Below, piece after piece: positions 38,094-46,450 of a stretch of DNA of 64,000 bases. The notes beneath the pieces were generated by a model, which was given only the letters and a program-made list of their open reading frames with translations, ran no database searches and had not been told where the DNA came from. Numbering within the stretch: the stretch's first letter is position 1; every line of letters starts with the position of its first letter. Position numbers and translations under genes: made by a program. Origin of the DNA: Streptomyces sp. LaPpAH-108 (GTDB lineage Bacteria; Actinomycetota; Actinomycetes; Streptomycetales; Streptomycetaceae); contig NZ_KB891993.1 in assembly GCF_000373625.1 (NCBI RefSeq), forward strand, positions 310,001 through 374,000, in the 5' to 3' direction.

Positions 38094-38153
38094 CCTATGT
38101 GGGACTGGCCCATGTGGGAGTGGTCCGTGTGGGACTGGCTCATGTGGCGCCGA
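38094..38153. repeat. 15-bp tandem repeat array (four units) in a convergent intergenic region
   Basis: Four 15-bp units with consensus CCATGTGGGACTGG follow each other without a gap, e.g. CCCATGTGGGAGTGG and TCCGTGTGGGACTGG; the last unit (CATGTGGCGCCGA) is diverged. The array lies between the convergent MarR and SseB-like genes. A related array with the same 15-bp period lies inside the broken NCS1 permease gene at 41189-41248. Confidence 0.8.
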
Positions 38154-38239
38154 CATATGTGTGCGCACCCCACAGGCGCGCACCCCTCCCCCGAAGCGGA
38201 GCCGCCCACGTGGCACGACTCCGCCTCCAGGTGGGCCGC

Positions 38240-38638
38240 TCATCGTGCGAGCAGCGTCCGCACTCCCTGCGAGGTGAGCGTCAGTCCGTGTTCGGAGCTG
38301 CCGTCGATCGTGAGCGAGAGTTCCTCCTCCGGCCACTGGGCGGCGAGGGCGCCGAGCTGGATCAGCCGGTAGCGGGAGATGGAGGGCAGCAGCCCGGCCA
38401 TCTCGATCTCCGAGGTGAAGACGGGGACGACCTGCTCGCCTCCGGGCTGTTCCAGGACGGGCAGGGCGACCGTCGAGGAGTCGGCGCCCTCCATCTCGGC
38501 CGCGTCGTCCGGCATCGGGACGAGCACGTCGCTGTGCGCGAGGGTGTCCAGTGCCGCCTCGTCGGCGGTGTTGACGGCCAGCACGTCGAGAGCCTGCTGA
38601 GCCGGCGTCTGGTGGTCGTCGTGAGCGGGTGTCTCCAT
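38240..38638 (-). CDS. SseB family protein
   Basis: A 132-residue soluble protein with the SseB N-terminal domain pattern: DVLVPMP, VALPVLEQPGGEQVVPVFTSEIEM and YRLIQLGALAAQWPEEELSLTIDG. The family name comes from a Salmonella protein, but these actinobacterial members have no known secretion link and no established function. It is transcribed alone toward the convergent 15-bp repeat array. Confidence 0.82.
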   Translation of the reverse strand: METPAHDDHQTPAQQALDVLAVNTADEAALDTLAHSDVLVPMPDDAAEMEGADSSTVALPVLEQPGGEQVVPVFTSEIEMAGLLPSISRYRLIQLGALAAQWPEEELSLTIDGSSEHGLTLTSQGVRTLLAR

Positions 38639-38787
38639 GGCACATCCCCAGGTAGAGCGGTCGTACGGCCACGCGCGCGGACGGGAGCCCGGCGCGCTCC
38701 CGCGCCGCGTACCCCGTCGGGCGCGGACCATGCATCCGATTCCCCGGACGGCCGAGCGCACCGCCGCGCACCCGGCCGTGCCCGGTG

Positions 38788-39367
38788 TCAGGGCTGGTTG
38801 CGCGCGCCCAGTTCCCCGGTGGTGACGACGCGGACGAGGGGGCCGTACAGCTCCAGCAGGCGCAGGGTCTCGCGGTGGGCGCGGTCGTCCACGCCCGCGC
38901 AGGCGTCCGCGACGACCAGGACCTCGGTGCCCGCGTCGGCGGCGGCCAGCGCGGTGGTCAGGACGCAGCACTCGGTGCTGACGCCCGCGAGGACCAGCGG
39001 CTCGCCCGGGCCCAGCCGGGCGGCGAGCCCCGGAGTCCACTTGCCGAAGGTCTCGGTGTCCAGGGTCGGCCCCGCGCGGTCCGCGAACCCCGCGACGTCA
39101 CCGGCCAGCCGCCACAGCGGGGCCTGCGGCGGCTGGAGCGCGAAGGGCCAGCGGGCGTAGTAGGCACGCCAGGCCCCGGTCGGCAGCGACGGGGCGAGGA
39201 AGCGGGTGAAGACGGTGCGGCCGGTGTAGGCGGGCAGCAGGCGCCGTACGCCCGCCGCCGCGTCCGCGAAGCGGGGTACCCCCCCAGGGGCTGTCCGGGT
39301 CGGCGAAGACGTGCTGCATGTCGATGACGGCGAGCAGACCGGGGGGCGCAGACGCGGGGGCGGTCAT
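38788..39367 (-). pseudogene. Isochorismatase-family cysteine hydrolase, frameshifted
   Basis: The reading frame starts at the ATG at 39367 (MTAPASAPPGLLAVIDMQHVF, with the catalytic aspartate) and is overlapped by the permease stop (ATGA). At 39279-39285 a run of seven C (seven G on the coding strand) shifts the frame. Six would restore SPWGVPRFADAAAG and continue through LAGVSTECCVLTTALAAADA, which holds the catalytic cysteine, to the stop at 38788. The restored protein is about 192 residues. The gene follows an NCS1 permease as a two-gene unit, so the pair could import and hydrolyse an amide such as a ureide. The extra base may be real or a homopolymer sequencing error. Confidence 0.85.
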
Positions 39368-40863
39368 ATGGCGGGGCTCCCCTCGTACGGCGGGCTCGGC
39401 GGCGCCGTCTCCTGGGCGCGCACCCGGCCCCGGCCGAGCAGCAGGGTGCCGAGGAAGGAGAGCGCGAGGGCGACGAGGACGCCGAGGTTGGCGTACGCCC
39501 ACGGGCCCGACTTGCCGCCGAGGCCGAGCGGGCCGAGCAGATAGCCCTGCCAGGTGAGCCAGCTCGCGGCGGTGTTGGTGACCAGGCCCCAGCCGACGGC
39601 GGTGGCGCCGGTGGTGAGGACGAGGGGCAGGACGGGCGCGTCGCCGTAGCGGCCGTCGGGGCGGTAGAGGTCGCCCTCGTCGTAGTCGCGGTGGCGCAGG
39701 GCGAGGTCGGCGAGCATCACGCCGCACCACGCGGCGATGGGCACGCCGAGGGTGGTGAGGAAGCCCATGAACTCGCCGAGGAAGGCCCCGCCGAAGAACA
39801 CGATGTAGATGGAACCGGCGATCATCAGGACGCCGTCGACGAACGCGGCCAGATAGCGGGGCACCCGTAGTCCGGCGGAGAGCAGGGCGAGGCCGGAGGA
39901 GTAGATGTCGAGGACGGCGCCGCCGACCAGGCCGAGGACGGCGACGAGCGCGAAGGGGACCAGGAACCAGGTGGGCAGGATGGTGGTCAGGGCGCCGATG
40001 GGGTCGGCGGCGATGGCCTCGCTCAGTGTGCCGGAGGAGCCCGCGAGCAGCAGGCCGAAGACGAGCAGGAGCAGCGGGGCCGCCGAGGCGCCGAAGGCGG
40101 TCCAGCCGATGACGCCCCGGCTGGAGGAGGCGCGGGGCAGATAACGGGAGTAGTCGGCGGCTGCGTTGACCCAGCCGAGGCCGAAGCCGGTCATCACGAA
40201 CACCAGCGCGCCGATGAACTGCTGGGCGGAGCCCGCCGGGATGGCGCTGACGGTGTCCCAGTCGACGTGGTCGGCGACCAGGGCGATGTAGATGACGGTG
40301 AGCACGCCGGTGATCAGGGTGATCACCGTCTGGATCCGCATGATGAGGTCGAAGCCCATGACGCCGCCGACCACGGTGAGGGCGGCCACCACGAGGAGGG
40401 CGACGGCCTTGGTCTCGGTGCCGCCGCCCCAGCCGAGCCGGGCGAAGACGGTGGCGGTGGCGAGCGTCGCGAGGGTGGCGAGGGCGGTCTCCCAGCCGAC
40501 GGTGAGTATCCAGGAGACGACGGACGGCAGCCGGTTGCCGCGTACGCCGTAGGCGGCGCGGCTGAGGACCATGGTGGGGGCCGAGCCGCGTTTGCCCGCG
40601 ACCGCGATGAGGCCGCAGAGCAGGAAGGAGGCGATGATGCCGAGCACTCCGGCGACGAGGGCCTGCCAGAAGGAGATGCCGAAGCCGAGCGCGAAGGCGC
40701 CGTAGCTGAGCCCGAGGACGGAGACGTTGGCACCGAACCAGGGCCAGAACAGGGTGCTCGGGGTGCCCTTGCGATCGGCGTCGCCGATCACGTCGAGGCC
40801 CTGGGTCTCCAGATGGATCTGGCGGTCGGCTCCGCCGTGGCGGGGGTCCTGCGGCTGCGTCAT
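39364..40863 (-). CDS. NCS1-family cytosine/purine permease
   Basis: A 499-residue membrane protein with twelve predicted helices of the purine-cytosine permease family. Conserved segments include FWPWFGANVSVLGLSYGAF, SFLLCGLIAVAGKRGSAP, GFGLGWVNAAADYSRYLPR and WCGVMLADLALRHRDYDEGD. It transports nucleobases or related ureides with protons or sodium; the exact substrate is unknown. It overlaps the downstream isochorismatase-like gene by four bases. It is not a paralogue of high similarity to the broken permease at 40982-42524, which has a different C-terminal tail. Confidence 0.9.
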   Translation of the reverse strand: MTQPQDPRHGGADRQIHLETQGLDVIGDADRKGTPSTLFWPWFGANVSVLGLSYGAFALGFGISFWQALVAGVLGIIASFLLCGLIAVAGKRGSAPTMVLSRAAYGVRGNRLPSVVSWILTVGWETALATLATLATATVFARLGWGGGTETKAVALLVVAALTVVGGVMGFDLIMRIQTVITLITGVLTVIYIALVADHVDWDTVSAIPAGSAQQFIGALVFVMTGFGLGWVNAAADYSRYLPRASSSRGVIGWTAFGASAAPLLLLVFGLLLAGSSGTLSEAIAADPIGALTTILPTWFLVPFALVAVLGLVGGAVLDIYSSGLALLSAGLRVPRYLAAFVDGVLMIAGSIYIVFFGGAFLGEFMGFLTTLGVPIAAWCGVMLADLALRHRDYDEGDLYRPDGRYGDAPVLPLVLTTGATAVGWGLVTNTAASWLTWQGYLLGPLGLGGKSGPWAYANLGVLVALALSFLGTLLLGRGRVRAQETAPPSPPYEGSPAI

Positions 40864-40932
40864 CGTCGACCTACCTGTCCTGACGTGTCGAGCCAGAGGC
40901 TAAGCGCGGGGGCCAGGGGATACAAGGAATGA

Positions 40933-40966
40933 CCCGGACCCGCCGCGTCCTGAGGGCGGGTCCGGG
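40933..40966 (-). terminator. Hairpin terminator after the broken permease gene
   Basis: 12-bp perfect stem CCCGGACCCGCC (40933-40944) with 40955-40966 and a 10-nt loop, 15 nt beyond the stop of the minus-strand pseudogene. Confidence 0.75.
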
Positions 40967-40981
40967 CGGTCCGGTTGCCCG

Positions 40982-42524
40982 TCAGTCCTGCTCCAGGGCG
41001 CGCAGGGTGGGGGCGGCGAGTTCCACGGGGCCGCCCGTCCCCTCGCTCTTGCACCTGTCGTGGCAATCCTTCTCCAGGCTGCAGCACAGGGAGCAGACCG
41101 TGCCCTGGTGGAAGGGGCAGTGGGCCATGTCGGGGCGCTCGAAGGCGGTGTCGCACACGGTGCAGTCGAGCGTTATGGGTGTGTCGGACATGTGGGGCTC
41201 GCCCATGTGCACCTCAGCCATGTGCGCCGCGACCATGTGCGACTCGCCCAGGTCATCCACCCGCGCTATGTAGTACCGCCCCTTCGTCACCACCGCGAAC
41301 AGCGGCGACAGCACCATGGCCAGCACCAGCGCCACGAACGGCGAGAACGCCTTGCCATACGCGCCGAAGGCCCCGAAGTACGCGGCGATGGACACCGCCG
41401 AGGCGATCAGCATCGAGCCGAAGCCGACCGGGTTGAAGTGATGGAGGTGGGCCCGCTTGAACTCGATGTACGACGGGCTCAGTCCGAGCGGCTTGTTGAC
41501 GACCAGGTCCGCGACGACCGCGCCGATCCAGGCGATGGCCACGTTGGAGTAGAACCCGAGCACGGTGTTGAGGAGGCCGAAGACGCCGAACTCCATGAGG
41601 GCGAGCGCGATGCCGACGTTGAGGAAGATGTAGACGACCCGCCCGGGGTGACGGTGCGTCAGCCGGGAGAGGAAGTTGGACCAGGACAGCGAACCGGAGT
41701 ACGCGTTCGTGGAGTTGATCTTTATCTGGGAGAGGATCACGAAGAACGTGGCCAGCCCCAGGGGAAGGCGCCGCCGATCTGCTTGAGCGCGCCGAGGACG
41801 ACCCAGCCGGGTCCGGCGCTGAGGACGGCGGCCCACCACTGCCTGCCGTTGGCCGCCGTCTTGTCGGGCATGAAGCGCAGATAGTCCACCTGCTCCCCGA
41901 TCTGCGCGATCAAGGAGAGGGCCACACCCGCGCCCACTCCGACGCCGATCATGCTGAGGCTGGAGCCGGTGGGCGAGTTCCCGGCGAAGTGGGTGAACCG
42001 GCCGAACTTCTCCGGCTCCTGGACGGCGATGGAGACGAACGGCGCGACCATCAGCACCAGCCAGACCGGCTGGGTCCACACCTGCATCCGGGAGAGCGCG
42101 GTCATGCCGTGGACGACGAGCGGCAGGACGACCAGGGAGCAGATGACGTAGCCGAGGGCGAGCGGGATGTGCAGGCCGAGTTCGAGGGCCTGCGCCATGA
42201 TCGAGCCTTCGAGCGCGAAGAAGATGAAGGTGAAGCTGGCGTAGATGACCGAGGTGAGGGTCGAGCCGAGGTAGCCGAAGCCCGCGCCCCGGGTCAGCAG
42301 GTCCATGTCGATCGAGTACTTCGCGGAGGAGTACGAGATCGGGATGCCGGTGAGGAAGATGACGACGGCCGCCGTCAGGACTTCGGCGCGTAGCGCAGGG
42401 AGTAGTCCTCCAGGGTGTCGTTGCGGGCCCACTCGGTGGAGGTCCGGCTGCTGGGCGGGGGCGGTTTCCCGGCGTAAATCCTGGTCAGGGCAGGGCCGGG
42501 GATCGATGTTGCTTCACGGTACAC
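40982..42524 (-). pseudogene. NCS1-family permease with Cys-rich tail, broken by two apparent internal deletions
   Basis: Three pieces in different frames make one gene. Piece 1 starts at a GTG at 42524 and ends YSLRYAPKS at the stop near 42378. Piece 2 resumes as VLTAAVVIFLTGIPISYSSAKYSIDMD and runs to GALKQIGGAFPWGW (about 41757). Piece 3 continues LGLATFFVILSQIKINSTNA to the stop at 40982. Compared with what I recall of the family, about 40 residues of the first helices and about 30 residues in the middle are missing at the junctions, so the losses are larger than sequencing slips. The tail contains four HM pentapeptides and a Cys-rich domain (CTVCDTAFERPDM, CSLCCSLEKDCHDRC) typical of this subgroup. 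Confidence 0.82.
41189..41248. repeat. 15-bp tandem repeat (four units) encoding HM pentapeptides
   Basis: Four units beginning CATGTG (CATGTGGGGCTCGCC, CATGTGCACCTCAGC, CATGTGCGCCGCGAC, CATGTGCGACTCGCC). On the minus strand they encode HMVAA-HMAEV-HMGEP-HMSDT between the last membrane helix and the Cys-rich domain of the broken NCS1 permease. The period and the CATGTG core match the array at 38094-38153. Confidence 0.85.
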
Positions 42525-42529
42525 GCATC

Positions 42530-42562
42530 TGCATAATGGAGTTATGCATAAGCGGGTTATGG
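42530..42562 (+). promoter_or_regulatory. MarR operator overlapping the start codon of its own gene
   Basis: TGCATAA-TGGAG-TTATGCA (42530-42548) is a perfect 7-5-7 dyad and contains the first ATG of the MarR gene. An adjacent GCATAA-GCGGG-TTATGG (42546-42562) shares its right arm. The pair also lies just upstream of the permease start (42524) on the other strand, so the site may govern both directions. Confidence 0.75.
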
Positions 42563-43005
42563 ACTCCGGCGGACCGCGCCCCGACACGTCGGCCGAAGAT
42601 CTGCTGATCGCCGTGGAGCACCTGGTGCGCCACATGCGCCGCAGCGCCACGGCGGGCGGCCTGAGCGTCGCCGCCTCCTCCGCGCTCGGCCGGGTGGTCC
42701 GCGAGGGTCCGCAGCGGCTGACCGAGCTGGCCCGGGCCGAGAACGCCACCCAGCCCAACATGACCCAGCTCGTCACCCGTATGGAGCGTGCGGGCCTGGT
42801 GCGGCGCACCGCCGACCGCACCGACGGCCGGGGGGTGCTGGTCGAGGCCACCGAGACCGGTCTCGAGGTGTTCCGGCGGCGCCGGGCCGAACGCTCGGAG
42901 GCGCTGGGCCTGCTCCTGGACCGGATGCCCGAGGAGGAGCGGGCGGCGGTCCGTACGGCACTCCCGGCGCTGACCCGCGCGATCGAGGAGGAGGGCGCGC
43001 ACTAG
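42544..43005 (+). CDS. MarR family transcriptional regulator
   Basis: A 153-residue MarR protein: SVAASSALGRVVREGPQRLTELARAENATQPNMTQLVTRMERAGLV with wing RTADRTDGRGVLVEAT. No strong RBS precedes the ATG at 42544, and an ATG at 42559 (MDSGGPRP) is a good alternative, since a palindromic operator spans the first start. It is followed after 81 bp by an MFS-USP transporter in the same direction, the likely regulated target. Confidence 0.88.
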   Translation: MHKRVMDSGGPRPDTSAEDLLIAVEHLVRHMRRSATAGGLSVAASSALGRVVREGPQRLTELARAENATQPNMTQLVTRMERAGLVRRTADRTDGRGVLVEATETGLEVFRRRRAERSEALGLLLDRMPEEERAAVRTALPALTRAIEEEGAH

Positions 43006-43086
43006 CACCGGCGCCTCCAACTCCCCCTCTGTTCCGTCCCGTCGAGATCTCTGTCCCCGTCACTTCATGACTGGAGAGAAGCGGTA

Positions 43087-44808
43087 ATGACTGCACCGCA
43101 TGGAAAGGCCGCCAGCCCGTTCAGGCAGCCGAAGGCCGTCTGGGCCGTCGCGTTCGCCTGTGTCATCTCGTTCATGGGCATCGGTCTGGTGGACCCGATC
43201 CTGCCCGCGCTGGCCAAGAATCTGCACGCCACCCCCAGCCAGGTCTCGCTGCTGTTCAGCAGCTATCTGATCGTCACCGCGGTCGCGATGCTGGTCGTCG
43301 GCTGGTTCTCCGGCCGGTTCGGCGCCAAGCGCACGCTGGTCATCGGGCTGGCCATCATCGTCGTCTTCGCCGCCCTCGCCGGGTGCAGCGGTTCCATCAA
43401 CGGCATCGTCGGCTTCCGGGCGGGCTGGGGGCTGGGCAACGCGCTGTTCATCGCCACCTCGCTGGCCGTCATCGTGGCCTCCGCGAGCGGCGGTTTCGGC
43501 GGCGCGATCATCCTCTACGAGACCGCGCTCGGCCTCGGGATAGCCGTCGGACCGCTGCTGGGCGGCGAGTTGGGGGCGATCAGCTGGCGCGGACCGTTCT
43601 TCGGGGTCGCCGTGCTGATGGCGATCGCCCTGGTCGCCACGCTCGTCTTCGTCCCGTCGCTGCCGAAGCCCGCCCGGCCCACCTCACCGCTCGCCCCGCT
43701 CAAGGCCCTGCGCCACCGGGGCCTGTTGACCATGGGCATCATGGCGCTGCTCTACAACTGGGGCTTCTTCACCATGCTCGGCTACGCGCCGTACCCCATG
43801 GAACTGGACGCGCACCAGCTCGGGTTGGTCTTCACCGGCTGGGGTCTGCTGGTCGCGGCGTTCAGCGTGTTCTTCGCCCCGCGTCTGCAGGCGCGCTTCG
43901 GTACGGCGCCGGTGCTGTACGTCAATCTCTTCTGCCTCAGCGTCGTGATGGCGGTCATCGCGGCCGGGGTGGACAGCCCGGCCGTGGTGATCACGGCGGT
44001 CGTCGTCTCCGGTGCCTTCATCGGCATCAACAACACGCTGACCACGCAGGCCGTCATGCTGGTCTCCCCCGTGGAGCGCCCGGTGGCCTCCTCGTCCTAC
44101 GGCTTCCTGCGGTTCATCGGCGGCGGTCTCGCGCCGTACGTGGCGGGCAAGCTGGCCGACGCGACCGACCTCAGCGTGCCGTTCTACCTGGGCGCCGCCA
44201 CCTTCCTGCTGGCGATTCCGGTGCTGGCCGGTGGACACCGGCTGCTGCGTCAGGCCGAGGAACGCCCGGAGGAGGGTGCGCCGTTGACGCCGTCGCTCAC
44301 CGCCGTGGGCGCTCCGGCCACGACGGACGTACCGCCGGTGGTCGTCGCGGTGGGGGCGTACGAGGGGGCCGACGCGGTCGTGGACGCGGCGGCCAGGCTG
44401 GCCCGGGAGTCCGGCAGCCCGCTGGAGGTGGTGCATGTGCAGGAGACCGCCGTGGTGGAGGAGCAGGCGGCGGAGACGGAGAGCGCCGAGGCGGCGCGGG
44501 CGGCCGTCACCGCGCATCTCGACCGGCTCGCCGCGCACGGCATCGCCGCCACCGGCCAGATCCTGACCAGCGTGGGCGACCACGCGACCGCGGGCCGGGT
44601 GCTGGCCGAGCACGCCGCCCGGGTGGGTGCCCGCGCTGTTGCGGTGGGCCGCTCGCCGCGCGGGGCACTCGCGCAGTTCGCGGACGGCAGCCTGACCGCC
44701 GCGCTGGCGCACGGCGCGTCCTGCGACGTGGTGCTGGTGGAGGACGGCGGGCCGTCCCGGCAGCTGACGACGGCGACGCTGGCGGAGCTGCGCGACAGCG
44801 CGGTCTGA
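43087..44808 (+). CDS. MFS transporter fused to a universal stress protein domain
   Basis: A 573-residue fusion. Residues 1-395 are a twelve-helix MFS drug-efflux-like transporter: VDPILPALAKNL, the signature GWFSGRFGAKRTLVIG and ETALGLGIAVGPLLGG. After a linker, residues 420-560 form a UspA domain: PPVVVAVGAYEGADAVVDAAARLA, LEVVHVQ, VTAHLDRLAAHGI and GARAVAVGRSPRGALAQFADGSLTAALAHGASCDVVLV, close to the ATP-binding G-x2-G-x9-G(S/T) pattern. The MarR gene upstream probably controls it. A terminator follows. Confidence 0.9.
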   Translation: MTAPHGKAASPFRQPKAVWAVAFACVISFMGIGLVDPILPALAKNLHATPSQVSLLFSSYLIVTAVAMLVVGWFSGRFGAKRTLVIGLAIIVVFAALAGCSGSINGIVGFRAGWGLGNALFIATSLAVIVASASGGFGGAIILYETALGLGIAVGPLLGGELGAISWRGPFFGVAVLMAIALVATLVFVPSLPKPARPTSPLAPLKALRHRGLLTMGIMALLYNWGFFTMLGYAPYPMELDAHQLGLVFTGWGLLVAAFSVFFAPRLQARFGTAPVLYVNLFCLSVVMAVIAAGVDSPAVVITAVVVSGAFIGINNTLTTQAVMLVSPVERPVASSSYGFLRFIGGGLAPYVAGKLADATDLSVPFYLGAATFLLAIPVLAGGHRLLRQAEERPEEGAPLTPSLTAVGAPATTDVPPVVVAVGAYEGADAVVDAAARLARESGSPLEVVHVQETAVVEEQAAETESAEAARAAVTAHLDRLAAHGIAATGQILTSVGDHATAGRVLAEHAARVGARAVAVGRSPRGALAQFADGSLTAALAHGASCDVVLVEDGGPSRQLTTATLAELRDSAV

Positions 44809-44828
44809 CACGGCACGCCATGGGCCGA

Positions 44829-44855
44829 GCCCCGGTGCGCGGGACGCATCGGGGC
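44829..44855 (+). terminator. Hairpin terminator after the MFS-USP gene
   Basis: 11-bp stem with one G-T pair (GCCCCGGTGCG at 44829-44839 with 44845-44855) and a 5-nt loop, 20 nt after the stop codon. Confidence 0.7.
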
Positions 44856-44889
44856 CCGACTCATGTGCCACGCAAGGGAATTGACCGGC

Positions 44890-45597
44890 TCAACGACCCG
44901 TCAGCTCGACCACCTGCGACCGTACGGTCTCCCACGCCCCGGCCACCTCGCCGACCGGCGTCGCCCGCAGCGCGCGCAGGGGTTCACGGGGGTCGGCGCC
45001 GCACTCGGTGGACTCGCTCAGGACCTCGTAGCCGTCGCGGACGGCGACGCAGAGCCGGTAGCGGTCGCCGCCGAGGGCGTGCAGGGCGGAGGCGACGACG
45101 AGCGGCGGGGGTCCGCCGGGCTCGCCGGGGAGCTTGCGGTAGGCGCTCGCGACCGGCGTGCGCCAGCGCAGGCTGAGCAACACCGGGCGCTTGGCGAGGA
45201 CTTCGGCGAAGTCGGTCTCGTAGACCCCGTCGGCGGTGAGCACCGTGGCGCGGGCCTCCAGGACGAGCGCGGCCGGAAGCAGACAGCGCAGGCTGCTGCC
45301 CGCGAGGTTGCCGCCGACGGTGGCCGCACGGCGCACGGCACCGGTGCCGACCGAGCCCGCGGCCTGGCGCAGCACCTCGGGGACACGCTCGTCTATGCGG
45401 TGCAGGACGACGGCGCCGCCCAGTTCCTCACGGCCGAGGACGTTGGCCTCGGGGAGTTCGCGCAGCGACATGGCCTGCGCGGGGAATCCGTCGCGCTGCC
45501 AGGTGGCCCAGACGAGCGTCGCCCCGCCTATCGGGACGGCTCCTTCGGCGAGGTGTCCCCGAGCTTCGGACACGGACGTGGGCAGACGCAGCAGCAC
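44890..45597 (-). CDS. FAD-binding subunit of a molybdopterin dehydrogenase-like enzyme (orphan)
   Basis: About 235 residues with the FAD subunit motifs of the CoxM/xanthine dehydrogenase family: AVPIGGATLVWA, RAATVGGNLAGSSLRCLLPA and LLSLRWRTPVASAYRKLPGE. These subunits pass electrons between a 2Fe-2S protein and FAD. No iron-sulphur or molybdopterin subunit gene is adjacent, so the partners must be elsewhere or lost. The GTG at 45597 starts the conserved region; the reading frame is open further upstream, so the start is uncertain. Confidence 0.8.
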   Translation of the reverse strand: MLLRLPTSVSEARGHLAEGAVPIGGATLVWATWQRDGFPAQAMSLRELPEANVLGREELGGAVVLHRIDERVPEVLRQAAGSVGTGAVRRAATVGGNLAGSSLRCLLPAALVLEARATVLTADGVYETDFAEVLAKRPVLLSLRWRTPVASAYRKLPGEPGGPPPLVVASALHALGGDRYRLCVAVRDGYEVLSESTECGADPREPLRALRATPVGEVAGAWETVRSQVVELTGR

Positions 45598-45838
45598 GTG
45601 GCCAACCTGCCTTCCTGGGAAGCCGGGCGGCCGTGGAACGGCCGTTCGCTTTCGATACGGCGCATTCTCGCCGTACCTCAGGGGGCGCGTCCAGGGCTCA
45701 TACAAACAGGGCGTGCGCCCCTTTGTCGCTGCGCACGCCCTGCGTTGACGTGCCGTCGGTCCGCGTTCGCGATCTTCCCAAGGGGCCGGGGCCGAAAGTG
45801 GCTGGCGGTGACAGAGCGGCCCGTGTTCCTCTTCCGGA

Positions 45839-46384
45839 GTGAGCATCGACGACTCCGGGGTGCCCGGCGTGAGGCCGAGCCGCCGCGTCCGGCAGCGGGC
45901 CGACGGCGATGTCGAGGAATGTGTGCGGGTCCTCGCGGAGGTCCATCGGCTGGACGGCTACCCGGTGAACTGGCCTGATCAGCCGGGCGAGTGGCTGTCG
46001 CACGGTCCCCTGCTGGGCTCCTAGGTCGCCGAACTCGACGGCCGTCTGACGGGGCATGTCGGTCTGTCGCGAGGCGACGAAGGCGACCTGGCACCGGGGG
46101 TGTGGAGCGAGCGGAACGGGGCGAGGCGGGACGAGACCGCCGTGGTCGCCCGGTTGTTCGTCGCCCCGCGGGCGCGGGGACAGGGGATCGGCGCGCTGCT
46201 GATCGGCCGGGCGGTGGCGGAGGCGCGGCGCCGTGGCCTGCATCCGGTGCTCGACGTCGTCGCCACCGACACCGCCGCGGCAGCCTTGTACGAGCGGCTG
46301 GGCTGGACGCTGCTGGCCGCGGTCGAGCAGCGGTGGAGCCCGCGGCAGACGGTGACCGTCCTCTGTTACGCGGCGCCGTCGTGA
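45839..46384 (+). pseudogene. GNAT acetyltransferase with an in-frame TAG
   Basis: From the GTG at 45839 the frame reads RQRADGDVEECVRVLAEVHR and DGYPVNWPDQPGEWLS, a typical GNAT start. A TAG at 46022-46024 then interrupts it, and the same frame continues as VAELDGRLTGHVGLS through VARLFVAPRARGQGIGALLI and AAAALYERLGWTLL to the stop at 46382. TGG (Trp) is the expected codon in AWVAEL-type homologues, so one G-to-A change explains the break. The restored product would be 181 residues. The acetyl-CoA motif lies downstream of the stop, so the truncated product is inactive unless translation restarts. Confidence 0.82.
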
Positions 46385-46450
46385 CGTGGCCGGTCACGGC
46401 CACGCGTCTGACGGCCGCGACCAGGACGGTCACCGTCTTCGGCACGGGTC

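Noticed and set aside
37964..38209. Small minus-strand frame with His-rich repeats (HMSQS, HTDHS, HMGQS)
   Set aside because: It runs antisense into the MarR gene, lacks an RBS, and the repeat itself explains the open frame; kept only as a repeat finding.
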